Shown piece after piece: positions 1 through 7,209 of a stretch of DNA of 9,015 bases (position 1 is the stretch's first letter; each line of letters opens with the position of its first letter). Under the pieces are notes generated by a model. The model saw only the letters and a program-made list of their open reading frames with translations, did no database searches and was not told the DNA's origin. This stretch comes from Oscillospiraceae bacterium (GTDB taxonomy: Bacteria; Bacillota; Clostridia; Oscillospirales; Ruminococcaceae), in assembly GCA_020024235.1 (NCBI GenBank), contig JAHHUA010000064.1, positions 1 to 9,015 of the forward strand, in the 5' to 3' direction. The position numbers and the translations under genes are program-made.

Positions 1-49
1 AGTCTGGTTAAAATGCTTACCTCCATCGTACAATATTTATTCCAATTAT

Positions 50-54
50 GGAGG
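50..54 (+). promoter_or_regulatory. Ribosome binding site deciding the start of the AgcS-type symporter gene
   Basis: A perfect GGAGG lies six bases before the ATG at 61. The reading frame is open further upstream (an ATG at 13 and no stop back to the window edge), but that ATG has no Shine-Dalgarno sequence in view. The protein from 61 also begins like other members of the family. The ATG at 61 is therefore preferred. Confidence 0.85.
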
Positions 55-60
55 TTTGTT

Positions 61-1422
61 ATGAGTAAATTATTTGAAATGATAACCGATTTTACTAATT
101 TTGTGTGGGGAATACCGATGCTGCTTATTTTGGGCGGTGGCGGAGTATTCCTCACTATTCGTTTGGGATTTTTTCAGTTTACAAAATTCCCTTACATAAT
201 GAAACAAACATTTGGAAAGATTTTTAAAAAATCTGAAGGAGACGGAACTGTTTCTTCATTTGGAGCTGCCTGTGCTGCTTTAGCTTCATCAATCGGTGCT
301 GCAAATATAGTAGGTGTTCCTACAGCTATTGCCCTTGGTGGACCCGGAGCTGTTTTTTGGATGTGGCTTATTGCTCTAATCGGATGTGCTACTAAATTTT
401 CCGAAGTTGCTTTAGGAATTAAATACCGACAAAAAAATGAAGTAGGCGAATATGTAGGTGGTCCTGCTTATTACCTTAAAGCAGCTTTTAAAGGAAATTT
501 CGGAAAATTTATAGCAGCTTATGCGACATTCTTTATTATGATTGAATTTGTACCTTCAATTTCTGTACAAACACTTTCCATATGCACCAGTGCAACAGAA
601 CTTGGTATTCCAAAAATTGCCACAGCAATCGTGGTTTTGGCTATTACAACTTTGGTTGTATGCGGTGGTATTAAGAGAATTGCCAATATAACAGAAAAAC
701 TTGTGCCAATTATGGCTCTTGTTTATGCAGCTTGTGTAATTATAGTTTTAGGCTTTAACTTTACCAAAATTCCCGGAGCATTTGCAGCTATTTTTAAAGG
801 TGCATTTACAGGATCAGCTGCTGTAGGAGGATTTACAGGTGCAACTCTTGCTGCCACAATTCGATGGGGTGCTGCAAGAGGATGCTATTCAAATGAAGCA
901 GGTATGGGAACAGCACCATATGCTCATTCTGCTGCTGTTACTGACCATCCGGCAAGACAGGGATTTTGGGGAATTTTTGAAATATTCTGTGATACAATAA
1001 TTATTTGTACATTGACAGCTCTTATGGTACTTACTACAGGTGTATGGCAGGAAAAAGGACTTTCTCCTGACGCAATGCCTGTAAAAGCCTTTTCCTCTGT
1101 ATTTGGCACTGCATTTGGCGGAACTATTTTATCAATATGTCTGCTTTTATTTGTACTTTCAACTATTTTGGTTTTGGTATTCTATTGTGAAAAAAATGCA
1201 GAAGCTCTCTTTGGATATAAATTCTCTATTTTTATGAGAGTAGTATGTCTCTCTGCTATTATTTATGGTGCATTTGGTGATATTTCCAACCTTTACACTG
1301 CCCTTGATTTCCTTCTTATGATGATGATAATTCCCAATATGATAGGACTTATCACTTTAAGTGGTGAAGTAAGAGACCTCAAAAATGATTTCTTTAATAA
1401 TAAGGACCTTGTTAATAAGTAA
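61..1422 (+). CDS. Sodium:alanine/glycine symporter, AgcS family
   Basis: An integral membrane protein of 453 residues that should import alanine, glycine or a similar small amino acid together with Na+. Two family signatures are clear: GGPGAVFWMW at residues 93-102 and NEAGMG at 278-283. The second is followed by the usual AHSAAVTDHPARQGFWGIFE stretch, in which T-D-H-P and R-Q-G are typical. Hydrophobic segments run along the whole chain, about ten or eleven in all, and the length is normal for the family. The segment around residues 74-90 reads SIGAANIVGVPTAI, where many members have a GTGN motif, so this is a divergent branch and the exact substrate is uncertain. A run of four methionines followed by two isoleucines lies near the C-terminus. 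The start at 61 is set by GGAGG at 50-54. The EamA gene follows after 31 bases with no hairpin between, which suggests one transcript. The promoter lies outside the window. Confidence 0.93.
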   Translation: MSKLFEMITDFTNFVWGIPMLLILGGGGVFLTIRLGFFQFTKFPYIMKQTFGKIFKKSEGDGTVSSFGAACAALASSIGAANIVGVPTAIALGGPGAVFWMWLIALIGCATKFSEVALGIKYRQKNEVGEYVGGPAYYLKAAFKGNFGKFIAAYATFFIMIEFVPSISVQTLSICTSATELGIPKIATAIVVLAITTLVVCGGIKRIANITEKLVPIMALVYAACVIIVLGFNFTKIPGAFAAIFKGAFTGSAAVGGFTGATLAATIRWGAARGCYSNEAGMGTAPYAHSAAVTDHPARQGFWGIFEIFCDTIIICTLTALMVLTTGVWQEKGLSPDAMPVKAFSSVFGTAFGGTILSICLLLFVLSTILVLVFYCEKNAEALFGYKFSIFMRVVCLSAIIYGAFGDISNLYTALDFLLMMMIIPNMIGLITLSGEVRDLKNDFFNNKDLVNK

Positions 1423-1453
1423 TACATTGTTTTTAATATGATGGGGTGTTTTA

Positions 1454-2392
1454 ATGAATGATGATAGCAAACTTTTAAAGGCAGAAGAAGCAAAAAACAA
1501 AACAAAAGGCAGTGCAATACTAATTTTGACAGCACTGATTTGGGGACTTGCATTTATAGCTCAAAGAAAAGGTATGGATCATATAGGTGCTTTTACTTTT
1601 TCTACTGTGAGATGTTTAATTGCAGGGGTATGTATGATTACTGTCCTTAAACTTATGAAAAACCGTGTTGTAAAATCAAAAACAGATATTAATCCAAAAA
1701 ATGAATATTTAGGAGGACTTCTGTGTGGTACAGCACTTTTTCTGGGCATGGGATTTCAGCAGCTTGGAATAGATAAAACCTCTATTGCAAATTCAGGATT
1801 TATTTCAGCCTTATATATAATTATAGTTCCTTTGCTTGGGCTTTTCTTTCACAAAAAAGTAGGAATAAATATTTGGATTGGTGTTATTTTGTCTTTGGTA
1901 GGACTTGGATTGTTGTGTTTTGATAATGCTGTAACAATGAGCAAAGGTGATATACTCATTTTAATTTCTGCATTTTTTTACTCAATCCATATTATGCTCA
2001 TAGACTATTTTTCTCCAAAAGTAGATGGAGCTAAAATGTCATGTATTCAGTTTTTTGTAGCAGCTGTTTTTCATTCCATTGCAATGTTTATATTGGAAAA
2101 CCCTTCCTTAAACGGAATAATGAAAGCCACCATACCGCTTTTATATATGGGTATTTTATCAACTGCGGTAGGATATACATTGCAAATTATAGGACAAAAA
2201 TATGTTCCACCCACAATTGCTTCACTTTTGCTTAGTTTAGAATCTGTATTTGGTACATTTTTTGGCTGGCTTATTTTAAAAGAAACACTATCTCATCAAA
2301 AACTAACCGGATGTATTTTTGTATTTGCAGCAGTTATTTTAGCTCAAATACCATTAGATAAACTATTTAAAAAACATGACAAAAAAGTATAA
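1454..2392 (+). CDS. EamA/DMT-family membrane transporter (RhaT-like)
   Basis: A 312-residue drug/metabolite transporter superfamily protein with two EamA repeats, roughly residues 19-151 and 162-303, and about ten hydrophobic helices. The first repeat opens with the typical ALIWGLAFIAQRKG and ends with the ALYIIIVPLLGLFFHKKVG stretch. The second ends with SLESVFGTFFGWLILKE, matching the common SLEPVFAALFAWLLLGE pattern. The first 18 residues are hydrophilic, rich in Lys, Glu and Asp, and probably cytosolic. Family members export amino acids, metabolites or drugs, or import sugars. Sequence alone does not fix the substrate or direction here. The start has a GGGGTG ribosome binding site at 1443-1448, five bases before the ATG. 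An overlapping out-of-frame ATG lies at 1458. The gene follows the AgcS symporter closely, so it could be an amino-acid exporter or overflow partner, which is inference only. Confidence 0.9.
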   Translation: MNDDSKLLKAEEAKNKTKGSAILILTALIWGLAFIAQRKGMDHIGAFTFSTVRCLIAGVCMITVLKLMKNRVVKSKTDINPKNEYLGGLLCGTALFLGMGFQQLGIDKTSIANSGFISALYIIIVPLLGLFFHKKVGINIWIGVILSLVGLGLLCFDNAVTMSKGDILILISAFFYSIHIMLIDYFSPKVDGAKMSCIQFFVAAVFHSIAMFILENPSLNGIMKATIPLLYMGILSTAVGYTLQIIGQKYVPPTIASLLLSLESVFGTFFGWLILKETLSHQKLTGCIFVFAAVILAQIPLDKLFKKHDKKV

Positions 2393-2432
2393 CAATTAAA
2401 TTTTTAATCAGCATTATGACCGTTATCATAAA

Positions 2433-2461
2433 ACCAAAAAGTTCTGCCAAAACTTTTTGGT
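2433..2461. repeat. 11-bp perfect inverted repeat in the convergent intergenic region
   Basis: The arms are 2433-2443 (ACCAAAAAGTT) and 2451-2461 (AACTTTTTGGT), with a seven-base loop. The stem starts 40 bases after the EamA stop. In the minus direction it is followed by TTTTATG, so it could act as a weak second terminator for minus-strand transcripts. In the plus direction no T run follows. The next bases (about 2465-2483) are a C-rich stretch that stands out from the AT-rich surroundings. It may be part of a dispersed intergenic repeat, but that cannot be tested within this window. Confidence 0.55.
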
Positions 2462-2520
2462 AATCACCCCCACCGTAAACCCGATTTTATTTGTCCATAT
2501 ATAAGGTCTTATAAAGCTAC

Positions 2521-2570
2521 AGAAAATCCTTCTGCTTATCAATTTAATAAGCAGAAGGATTTTCTTTTTT
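2521..2570. terminator. Strong intrinsic terminator between convergent genes, probably bidirectional
   Basis: A perfect 19-bp stem (2521-2539 with 2547-2565) closes a seven-base loop, and the plus strand continues with six T at 2565-2570. This is a canonical terminator for the AgcS-EamA transcript. Read on the minus strand, the 3' arm ends GGATTTTCT followed by GTAG. The U tract is then partly inside the stem and less perfect, but it should still stop transcripts coming from the dehydrogenase gene, whose stop codon is only 34 bases away. Confidence 0.9.
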
Positions 2571-2603
2571 GGATATATTGAAATTTTATCGGCTTTTAAA
2601 TAA

Positions 2604-3353
2604 TTAGGTTCTTGCTGCACCATCAACTGAAATCAAAGCTCCAGTAATATAACTTGCCAAATCGCTGGCAAGGAAAAGGAAAGCATTGGCAACTTCTTCA
2701 GGTTCAGCTGCTCTTCCAAGTGGAATAGGAGCAACTATACTGTCAATAATTTCCTTAGGAAGTGCTGCAACCATATCAGTTTTTGTTACACCTGGCAATA
2801 CGGCATTTACTCTAATATTATCCTTTCCAAGTTCTCTTGCAAGTGATTTTGTAATACCGTTTACTGCGTATTTAGATGCAGGATAACCTACACCGGAAGG
2901 CTGACCATAAAGGCTTACCATAGAGCTCGTATTTAGAATAACACCACCGCCCTGTTCTTTCATAACTTTAGCGGCAGCCTGTGAACAGTTAAATACTGCG
3001 GTTACATTAAGATTCATAATATTTACAAAATCTTCGGGGTTATAGTCATACAAACTTTCTCTTGCAGATATACCTGCATTGTTTACAATAATATCAAATC
3101 TGCCAAATTTTTCTTTTGTTTCTGCAACAGCTTTTTCAACTTCTACAGGATTTTTCAAATCAGGATAAAGACCGATAACAGGAAAATCAGGATTTATCTC
3201 CTTTAACTCAGAAATAGCCTTATCAACACTTTCTTTTTTTGAACCGCAAAGTGCCACAGAAGCACCGTTTTCAAGATAGCACTTAACAACTGCAAATCCA
3301 ATACCTCTTGTACCTCCAGTAACAAGAGCAACTTTACCTTTTAATAGTTCCAT
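2604..3353 (-). CDS. Classical short-chain dehydrogenase/reductase (SDR), BaiA/FabG-like
   Basis: A soluble NAD(P)-dependent oxidoreductase of 249 residues. The Rossmann nucleotide motif TGGTRGIG is at residues 12-19, and NNAG at 91-94 follows strand beta-4. The catalytic tetrad is complete: Asn116, Ser144, Tyr157 and Lys161 (YPASK). The C-terminal part PEEVANAFLFLASDLASYIT plus SVDGA is typical of classical tetrameric SDRs. Length, spacing and motifs such as GVGYPASK and FLASDLAS look collinear with BaiA, the 249-residue bile-acid 3-alpha-hydroxysteroid dehydrogenase of clostridia, as I recall it. FabG-type ketoacyl reductases and sugar dehydrogenases share most of these features, and no other bai gene is present, so the substrate is open. 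After beta-2 the sequence is GSKK (37-40) with no acidic residue, which favours NADP(H) over NAD(H). The start at 3353 is set by GGAGGA at 3361-3366. An in-frame TTG at 3384-3386 would lie almost at the predicted transcript start. Confidence 0.92.
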   Translation of the reverse strand: MELLKGKVALVTGGTRGIGFAVVKCYLENGASVALCGSKKESVDKAISELKEINPDFPVIGLYPDLKNPVEVEKAVAETKEKFGRFDIIVNNAGISARESLYDYNPEDFVNIMNLNVTAVFNCSQAAAKVMKEQGGGVILNTSSMVSLYGQPSGVGYPASKYAVNGITKSLARELGKDNIRVNAVLPGVTKTDMVAALPKEIIDSIVAPIPLGRAAEPEEVANAFLFLASDLASYITGALISVDGAART

Positions 3354-3360
3354 AATATTT

Positions 3361-3366
3361 TCCTCC
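3361..3366 (-). promoter_or_regulatory. Ribosome binding site deciding the start of the SDR gene
   Basis: GGAGGA on the minus strand ends seven bases before the ATG at 3351-3353. The longer alternative from TTG at 3384-3386 would add 11 residues not seen in SDR N-termini. Its only candidate site, AAGGAG at 3390-3395, falls at the predicted 5' end of the mRNA. Confidence 0.85.
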
Positions 3367-3401
3367 ATTTGTAAAAATTTTAACAAATACTCCTTAATAA
3401 A

Positions 3402-3429
3402 ATTATACCACTTTGAATGAATCTGTCAA
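3402..3429 (-). promoter_or_regulatory. Consensus sigma-A promoter for the SDR gene
   Basis: On the minus strand there is a perfect -35 TTGACA (3424-3429), a 16-base spacer and a perfect -10 TATAAT (3402-3407). The predicted transcript start is near 3395, giving a leader of about 42 bases to the ATG at 3353. A second TTGACA lies 20 bases upstream at 3444-3449. It has no matching -10, so it may be chance or part of a regulator site. Confidence 0.85.
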
Positions 3430-3460
3430 GAAGAAAGTAATATTGTCAAATTATATTTAA

Positions 3461-4423
3461 TTAATGTTCATTATACAAATGACAGGCAATTTTTCTGCCA
3501 TCTGCTGTTTCTTTTAAAACAGGTTTTTCAGCTAAACATTTTTCGGAACAATATCCGCATCTTGAGGCAAACACACAGCCCTTTATCAAAGTCGATTTAG
3601 ATGGCGGCTCACCCTTTAGCATCACATCTTCTATGTTTACAGAAGCTGAAAAAAGTGCTTTAGTATATGGGTGTAAAGGATTTTTAAAAATAATTTCACT
3701 ATTTCCCGTTTCCACAATTTCACCAAGATACATTACAGCTATTCGGTCTGAAATATAGGAAACTACATTCAGATTATGAGAAATAAACAAATAAGTAAGT
3801 CCCATTTTTTTCTGCATATCTCTGAGCAAATTTAAAATTTGAGCCTGTACGGATACATCAAGAGCCGATACTGCTTCATCACATATTACAAATTCAGGGT
3901 TTAAAATAAGTGCTATAGCTATTGCCACTCTCTGTCTTTGTCCGCCGGAAAGTTCTGAGGGAAAACGGTTTTTATAATTTTTATCAAGTCCTACACTGCA
4001 AAGCATTTCATCAACCATTTTTTCTCGCTGGGCATCATCAGCACCGATTTTATGAATAATTAAAGGTTCCTTTATAAGCCAGCCTATTTTTTTTCTGGGA
4101 TTTATAGAAGAATAAGGGTCTTGGAAAATAAACTGAATTTCTTTTCGCAAGGCTTTCATTTTTTTACCTTTAAGAGATAGAATATTTATTTCTGTTTTGT
4201 CTTTGGTATAAAGAATTTCGCCTTTATCTGCCGGAATTAAATTCATTATAATTTGTGCCAGAGTAGATTTACCACAGCCTGATTCCCCTACTAATCCAAA
4301 TGCTTCACCCTTTATTATTTCAAAATTCACATCATTTAATGCATTTACAATATTATTTTTGTCCTCTGCATAAACTTTGGAAATATTTTTTACCTTAAGA
4401 ATTGGATTATTTTCATTAAACAT
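3461..4423 (-). CDS. Peptide/nickel-type ABC importer ATPase, second subunit (DppF/OppF-like)
   Basis: A cytosolic ATPase of 320 residues that powers the importer together with the DppD-like subunit. Seen in order: Walker A GESGCGKS at 46-53, Q-loop Gln101 in FIFQDPYSSINP, signature LSGGQ at 158-162, Walker B ending Asp182-Glu183, D-loop SALD at 186-189 and switch His216. The C-terminal oligo_HPY region carries Cys283, Cys289, Cys292, Cys296 and Cys314 (C-x5-C-x2-C-x3-C, then CHLYNE). Such cysteines can hold a [4Fe-4S] cluster in the OppD/OppF family. I place the start at 4423 (MFNENNPILK), one base after the DppD stop, because AAAAGGAT lies seven bases before it. A longer start at 4441 adds six residues but has no ribosome binding site. 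It is the last gene of the ABC operon and no terminator follows it. Confidence 0.93.
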   Translation of the reverse strand: MFNENNPILKVKNISKVYAEDKNNIVNALNDVNFEIIKGEAFGLVGESGCGKSTLAQIIMNLIPADKGEILYTKDKTEINILSLKGKKMKALRKEIQFIFQDPYSSINPRKKIGWLIKEPLIIHKIGADDAQREKMVDEMLCSVGLDKNYKNRFPSELSGGQRQRVAIAIALILNPEFVICDEAVSALDVSVQAQILNLLRDMQKKMGLTYLFISHNLNVVSYISDRIAVMYLGEIVETGNSEIIFKNPLHPYTKALFSASVNIEDVMLKGEPPSKSTLIKGCVFASRCGYCSEKCLAEKPVLKETADGRKIACHLYNEH

Positions 4424-4424
4424 T

Positions 4425-5417
4425 TTATTTATCCTTTTCATTATATAGATGGCATTTAATTACTCTGTCCTCTGTTATTTTGTCTTTTGGTATAATTTTT
4501 CTGCAAATATCCATACAGTAATCACACCTGTCCGCAAAGACACAGCCCTTATTTTTTCTTTCCTCCACTGACGGCACAAAACCTTTTATTGAATTTAAAG
4601 GTTTTCCTTTATTTTCAATAGATGGTATAGAATTTATAAGACCTTTTGTATATGGGTGCATGGGATTTTCAAGTAAATCTTTGGTTTTACCCCATTCCAC
4701 AATATGACCTGCATACATTATATAGCATTTTTCACAGATATTGTTTACCAATCCTAAATCATGGGATATTAAAAGCAGTGCAGTTCCCTTTTCATGATTA
4801 AGTTTATTTAAAAGCTTCATAATCTGTGCCTGAATTGTGGCGTCCAGGGCAGTAGTGGGTTCATCTGCTACAATTAATTTAGGATTATTTATAAGTGCCA
4901 TAGCAATCATAATTCTTTGACGCATTCCACCGGAAAGTTGATGAGGGTATACACTGTAAATTTTTTCCGCATCGGCAAATCCCACTTCTTTAAGCATTGA
5001 AACAGTTCTTGCTTTGGCTTCCTTTTTATTTTTATTGGTGCTGTGTTCCAAAATATTTTCATCAATTTGTTTTCCCACTTTTATAAGAGGGTTCAGTGAT
5101 GTCATTGGTTCCTGAAAAATCATGGACATATCTTTGCCTCTGAGTTTATTTAATTCATCAGAGTTTAAAGTGCTGATTTCCTTTCCGTCAAAGAGGATTT
5201 TTCCGTCGGTGATTTTGGCACTGCCTGACAAAAGTCCCATTAAAGACAGTGCTGTAACCGTTTTCCCACAGCCTGATTCACCTATAACAGCTGTTTTTTC
5301 GCCTTTTTCCATATTCAGATTAAGATTTTCAACTGCTATATATTCTTTGTTGTTTTCAAAAAATTTAATTGTAACCCCTTGAAATTCAACTAATGGGTTT
5401 TTAGAGGAATTAATCAT
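4425..5417 (-). CDS. Peptide/nickel-type ABC importer ATPase, first subunit (DppD/OppD-like)
   Basis: A 330-residue cytosolic ATPase that pairs with the DppF-like protein under the two permeases. Visible motifs are Walker A GESGCGKT at 46-53, Q-loop Gln102 in IFQEPMTSLNPL, signature LSGGM at 161-165 with RQR following, Walker B ending Asp185-Glu186 before PTTALD, and switch His219. The LSGGM variant is normal for the DppD side. The C-terminal oligo_HPY region has Cys292, Cys298, Cys301, Cys305 and Cys322, the same spacing as its partner, and also ends in CHLYNE. The start ATG overlaps the DppC-like stop as ATGA. GAGGAG lies 11 bases upstream at 5429-5434, inside the DppC-like gene, a rather long spacing that fits translational coupling. 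Substrate choice is set by the binding protein, not here. Confidence 0.95.
   Translation of the reverse strand: MINSSKNPLVEFQGVTIKFFENNKEYIAVENLNLNMEKGEKTAVIGESGCGKTVTALSLMGLLSGSAKITDGKILFDGKEISTLNSDELNKLRGKDMSMIFQEPMTSLNPLIKVGKQIDENILEHSTNKNKKEAKARTVSMLKEVGFADAEKIYSVYPHQLSGGMRQRIMIAMALINNPKLIVADEPTTALDATIQAQIMKLLNKLNHEKGTALLLISHDLGLVNNICEKCYIMYAGHIVEWGKTKDLLENPMHPYTKGLINSIPSIENKGKPLNSIKGFVPSVEERKNKGCVFADRCDYCMDICRKIIPKDKITEDRVIKCHLYNEKDK
4431..4438 (-). promoter_or_regulatory. Ribosome binding site within the DppD-like gene end, deciding the DppF start
   Basis: AAAAGGAT on the minus strand lies in the last codons of the preceding ATPase gene, seven bases before the ATG at 4421-4423. The alternative ATG at 4439-4441 overlaps this gene end and has no purine-rich site upstream. 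The arrangement implies translational coupling of the two ATPases. Confidence 0.7.
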
Positions 5418-6244
5418 ATTCTGTTTTTCTCCTCTTTTTGAATTTGTCTTATGCCGTCAGCAATAAAATTAAATCCCATTAAAATCAGGGTAACGGCTAT
5501 TGTAGGAATGAATACATACCAAGGAGCCTTAAAAATAACTCCCTGTGCTTCACTTAACATTTTTCCGAAACTGGGAAAAGTAGGATTTCCCCCAAGTCCT
5601 AAATAACTAAGTCCTGCTTCACTCATTACCGCAGAGGCAAAACTAAGTGAAACAGTAACAATAATTTCAGGCATAATATTGGGAAAAATATGTATAAACA
5701 TAATTCTCAAATGACTTGCTCCTCTTGCTTTTTCGGCTTTTACAAAATCAAAATTTTTATATTTTATAAATCCGCTTCTCACTATACGGGCAAATTTAGG
5801 CACTGACATAATTGACAGAGCCATAACAATATTAGCTGTTCCTCCACCGAAAACCGCAATCATCATAAGGGCAATTAATATACCCGGAAAAGCCATCTGT
5901 ACATCAATAAGCTTCATTATTATTTCATCGGTAATTCCTCCAAAATATCCTGCTAAGCTGCCTAAAAATCCTCCTATCAGCAAACCGATAACAGAAACAG
6001 TAGTTCCTATAAAAAATGAAACTCTTGAAGCCAACATAAGTCTGCTTAAAATATCTCTGCCCAAATCATCTGTACCAAGTATATGTTCAGCAGAAAAAAA
6101 ATGCAGTTTATTATCTACATTTATATCATCAAATTCATAGGGTGTATAGAAAAATCCTACTGTCATCAGTGTAAATATAATAAGTATAAAAATTATACCT
6201 ATTATAATATTGGAATTTTTAAAATATTTACTGTATTTATTCAT
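5414..6244 (-). CDS. Peptide/nickel-type ABC importer permease (DppC/OppC-like)
   Basis: An inner-membrane permease of 276 residues with about six hydrophobic segments, the first at about residues 13-33. The typical DppC N-terminal motif is HILGTDDLGRD at 54-64. Most members have Pro at the second position (HPLGTD), here Ile. The EAA loop that docks on the ATPases is at about 170-189, AEKARGAS followed by HIFPN. EAGLSYLGLG at 209-218 is a strong DppC-family signature near the last helices. The length is at the short end of the usual range for the family and nothing appears missing. GGAGA at 6251-6255, six bases before the ATG, gives a firm start. The gene begins 15 bases after the DppB-like stop and ends overlapping the next start by four bases. 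Confidence 0.95.
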   Translation of the reverse strand: MNKYSKYFKNSNIIIGIIFILIIFTLMTVGFFYTPYEFDDINVDNKLHFFSAEHILGTDDLGRDILSRLMLASRVSFFIGTTVSVIGLLIGGFLGSLAGYFGGITDEIIMKLIDVQMAFPGILIALMMIAVFGGGTANIVMALSIMSVPKFARIVRSGFIKYKNFDFVKAEKARGASHLRIMFIHIFPNIMPEIIVTVSLSFASAVMSEAGLSYLGLGGNPTFPSFGKMLSEAQGVIFKAPWYVFIPTIAVTLILMGFNFIADGIRQIQKEEKNRI

Positions 6245-6259
6245 ATTAAATCTCCAAAA

Positions 6260-7192
6260 TTATTTAAGGCGTATTCTGGGGTCAATTATTGAATATATAG
6301 TGTCTACAAGAAAATTACAGAAAACCACTATAAAAGCCAAATACAGCACCAACCCCTGTATAAGCGGCAAATCTCTGGTAGATATGGACACTGACACCAA
6401 TTTTCCTATACCCGGCAGTGAGAAAACATTTTCTATAATAATGCTTCCTCCAAGTATATCAGCCACCAGCATTCCCAACATAGTAATAGATGGAATAAGT
6501 GAATTTCTCAGAATATGTCTTTTTAAAATTTTTTTGTCGGAAATACCTTTGCTTTGAGCTGTTCTTACATAATCTTTATTTTTTTCTTCATCAATGCAAA
6601 CTTTTATATATCTCATTAAAATTGCGGAAGAGCCCAGTGCCAATGCCAAAGATGGCAGCAACATAGTCTTAAAATATTCCAAAGGATTTACAGAAAAAGG
6701 CACATAATTCATTGATGGCAATATTTTAGAAAAAGCTGTAATTAATAGTATTCCCATACAAAAAGATGGTACGGAATAACCTATCTGTGTAACCACTGAC
6801 AAAAAAATTTCTGTAAATTTATTATGTTTTTTGGAAATATATATACCCATAGGCAGCCCTATCAATACTGTGAAAAAAAGCGACATTGCTGCCAATCCGA
6901 AAGTTACTCTGAACGAATTAGCTATAAGTTTTGCCACATCTTGATGATAGCGATAGGATTTTCCCATATCTCCGCTCATCAAATTTTTAATCCAGTTTAA
7001 ATATCTTTGAGATGCAGATTTATCAAGTCCCAATTCCTTTTCCAAGGCTTTTATTTCTTCCGGTTCTGCATCAACACCCAATATAATTTCGGCGGGATTT
7101 TCCGGCAAAAACTGAAAAACTAAAAAAGTGGTCAGGGAAACTAAAAAAAGTGTTGCAAAAAGTCCGATTATTTTTCTTAAATAATAATTCAT
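6260..7192 (-). CDS. Peptide/nickel-type ABC importer permease (DppB/OppB-like)
   Basis: An inner-membrane permease of 310 residues. The first helix is at about 8-28. An extracytoplasmic loop follows with LGLD at 54-57 and GDMGKS at 74-79, both hallmarks of DppB proteins. Five further helices follow. The EAA loop is at about 210-234 (RTAQSKGIS then HILRNSLIP), and ENVFSLPGIGKL with RDLP at 254-276 completes the family pattern. I choose the ATG at 7192 (MNYYLRKIIG) because this is where OppB/DppB proteins normally begin and because GGATGG precedes it by six bases. The frame could start at a GTG at 7234, adding 14 residues, but that codon lies inside a stable hairpin and has no ribosome binding site. 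It is the second gene of the operon, after the binding-protein gene. Confidence 0.94.
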   Translation of the reverse strand: MNYYLRKIIGLFATLFLVSLTTFLVFQFLPENPAEIILGVDAEPEEIKALEKELGLDKSASQRYLNWIKNLMSGDMGKSYRYHQDVAKLIANSFRVTFGLAAMSLFFTVLIGLPMGIYISKKHNKFTEIFLSVVTQIGYSVPSFCMGILLITAFSKILPSMNYVPFSVNPLEYFKTMLLPSLALALGSSAILMRYIKVCIDEEKNKDYVRTAQSKGISDKKILKRHILRNSLIPSITMLGMLVADILGGSIIIENVFSLPGIGKLVSVSISTRDLPLIQGLVLYLAFIVVFCNFLVDTIYSIIDPRIRLK

Positions 7193-7198
7193 TTTATA

Positions 7199-7204
7199 CC
7201 ATCC
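7199..7204 (-). promoter_or_regulatory. Ribosome binding site of the DppB-like permease gene
   Basis: GGATGG on the minus strand sits six bases before the ATG at 7190-7192 and directly downstream of the hairpin at 7210-7245, so it is unpaired when the hairpin forms. It is an imperfect Shine-Dalgarno match, which would fit lower translation of the permease than of the binding protein. Confidence 0.6.
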
Positions 7205-7209
7205 GTTTG

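Noticed and set aside
13..60. Longer start of the AgcS symporter at the ATG at 13.
   Set aside because: It has no ribosome binding site, whereas GGAGG precedes the ATG at 61 by six bases and the protein from there starts like the family.
1293..1553. An 86-residue minus-strand frame over the AgcS-EamA junction.
   Set aside because: It is antisense to two well-supported transporter genes and its leucine-rich content mirrors their hydrophobic codons.
2426..2626. A 66-residue minus-strand frame across the convergent intergenic region.
   Set aside because: It runs through both hairpins and the dehydrogenase stop, has no convincing ribosome binding site and no recognisable protein features.
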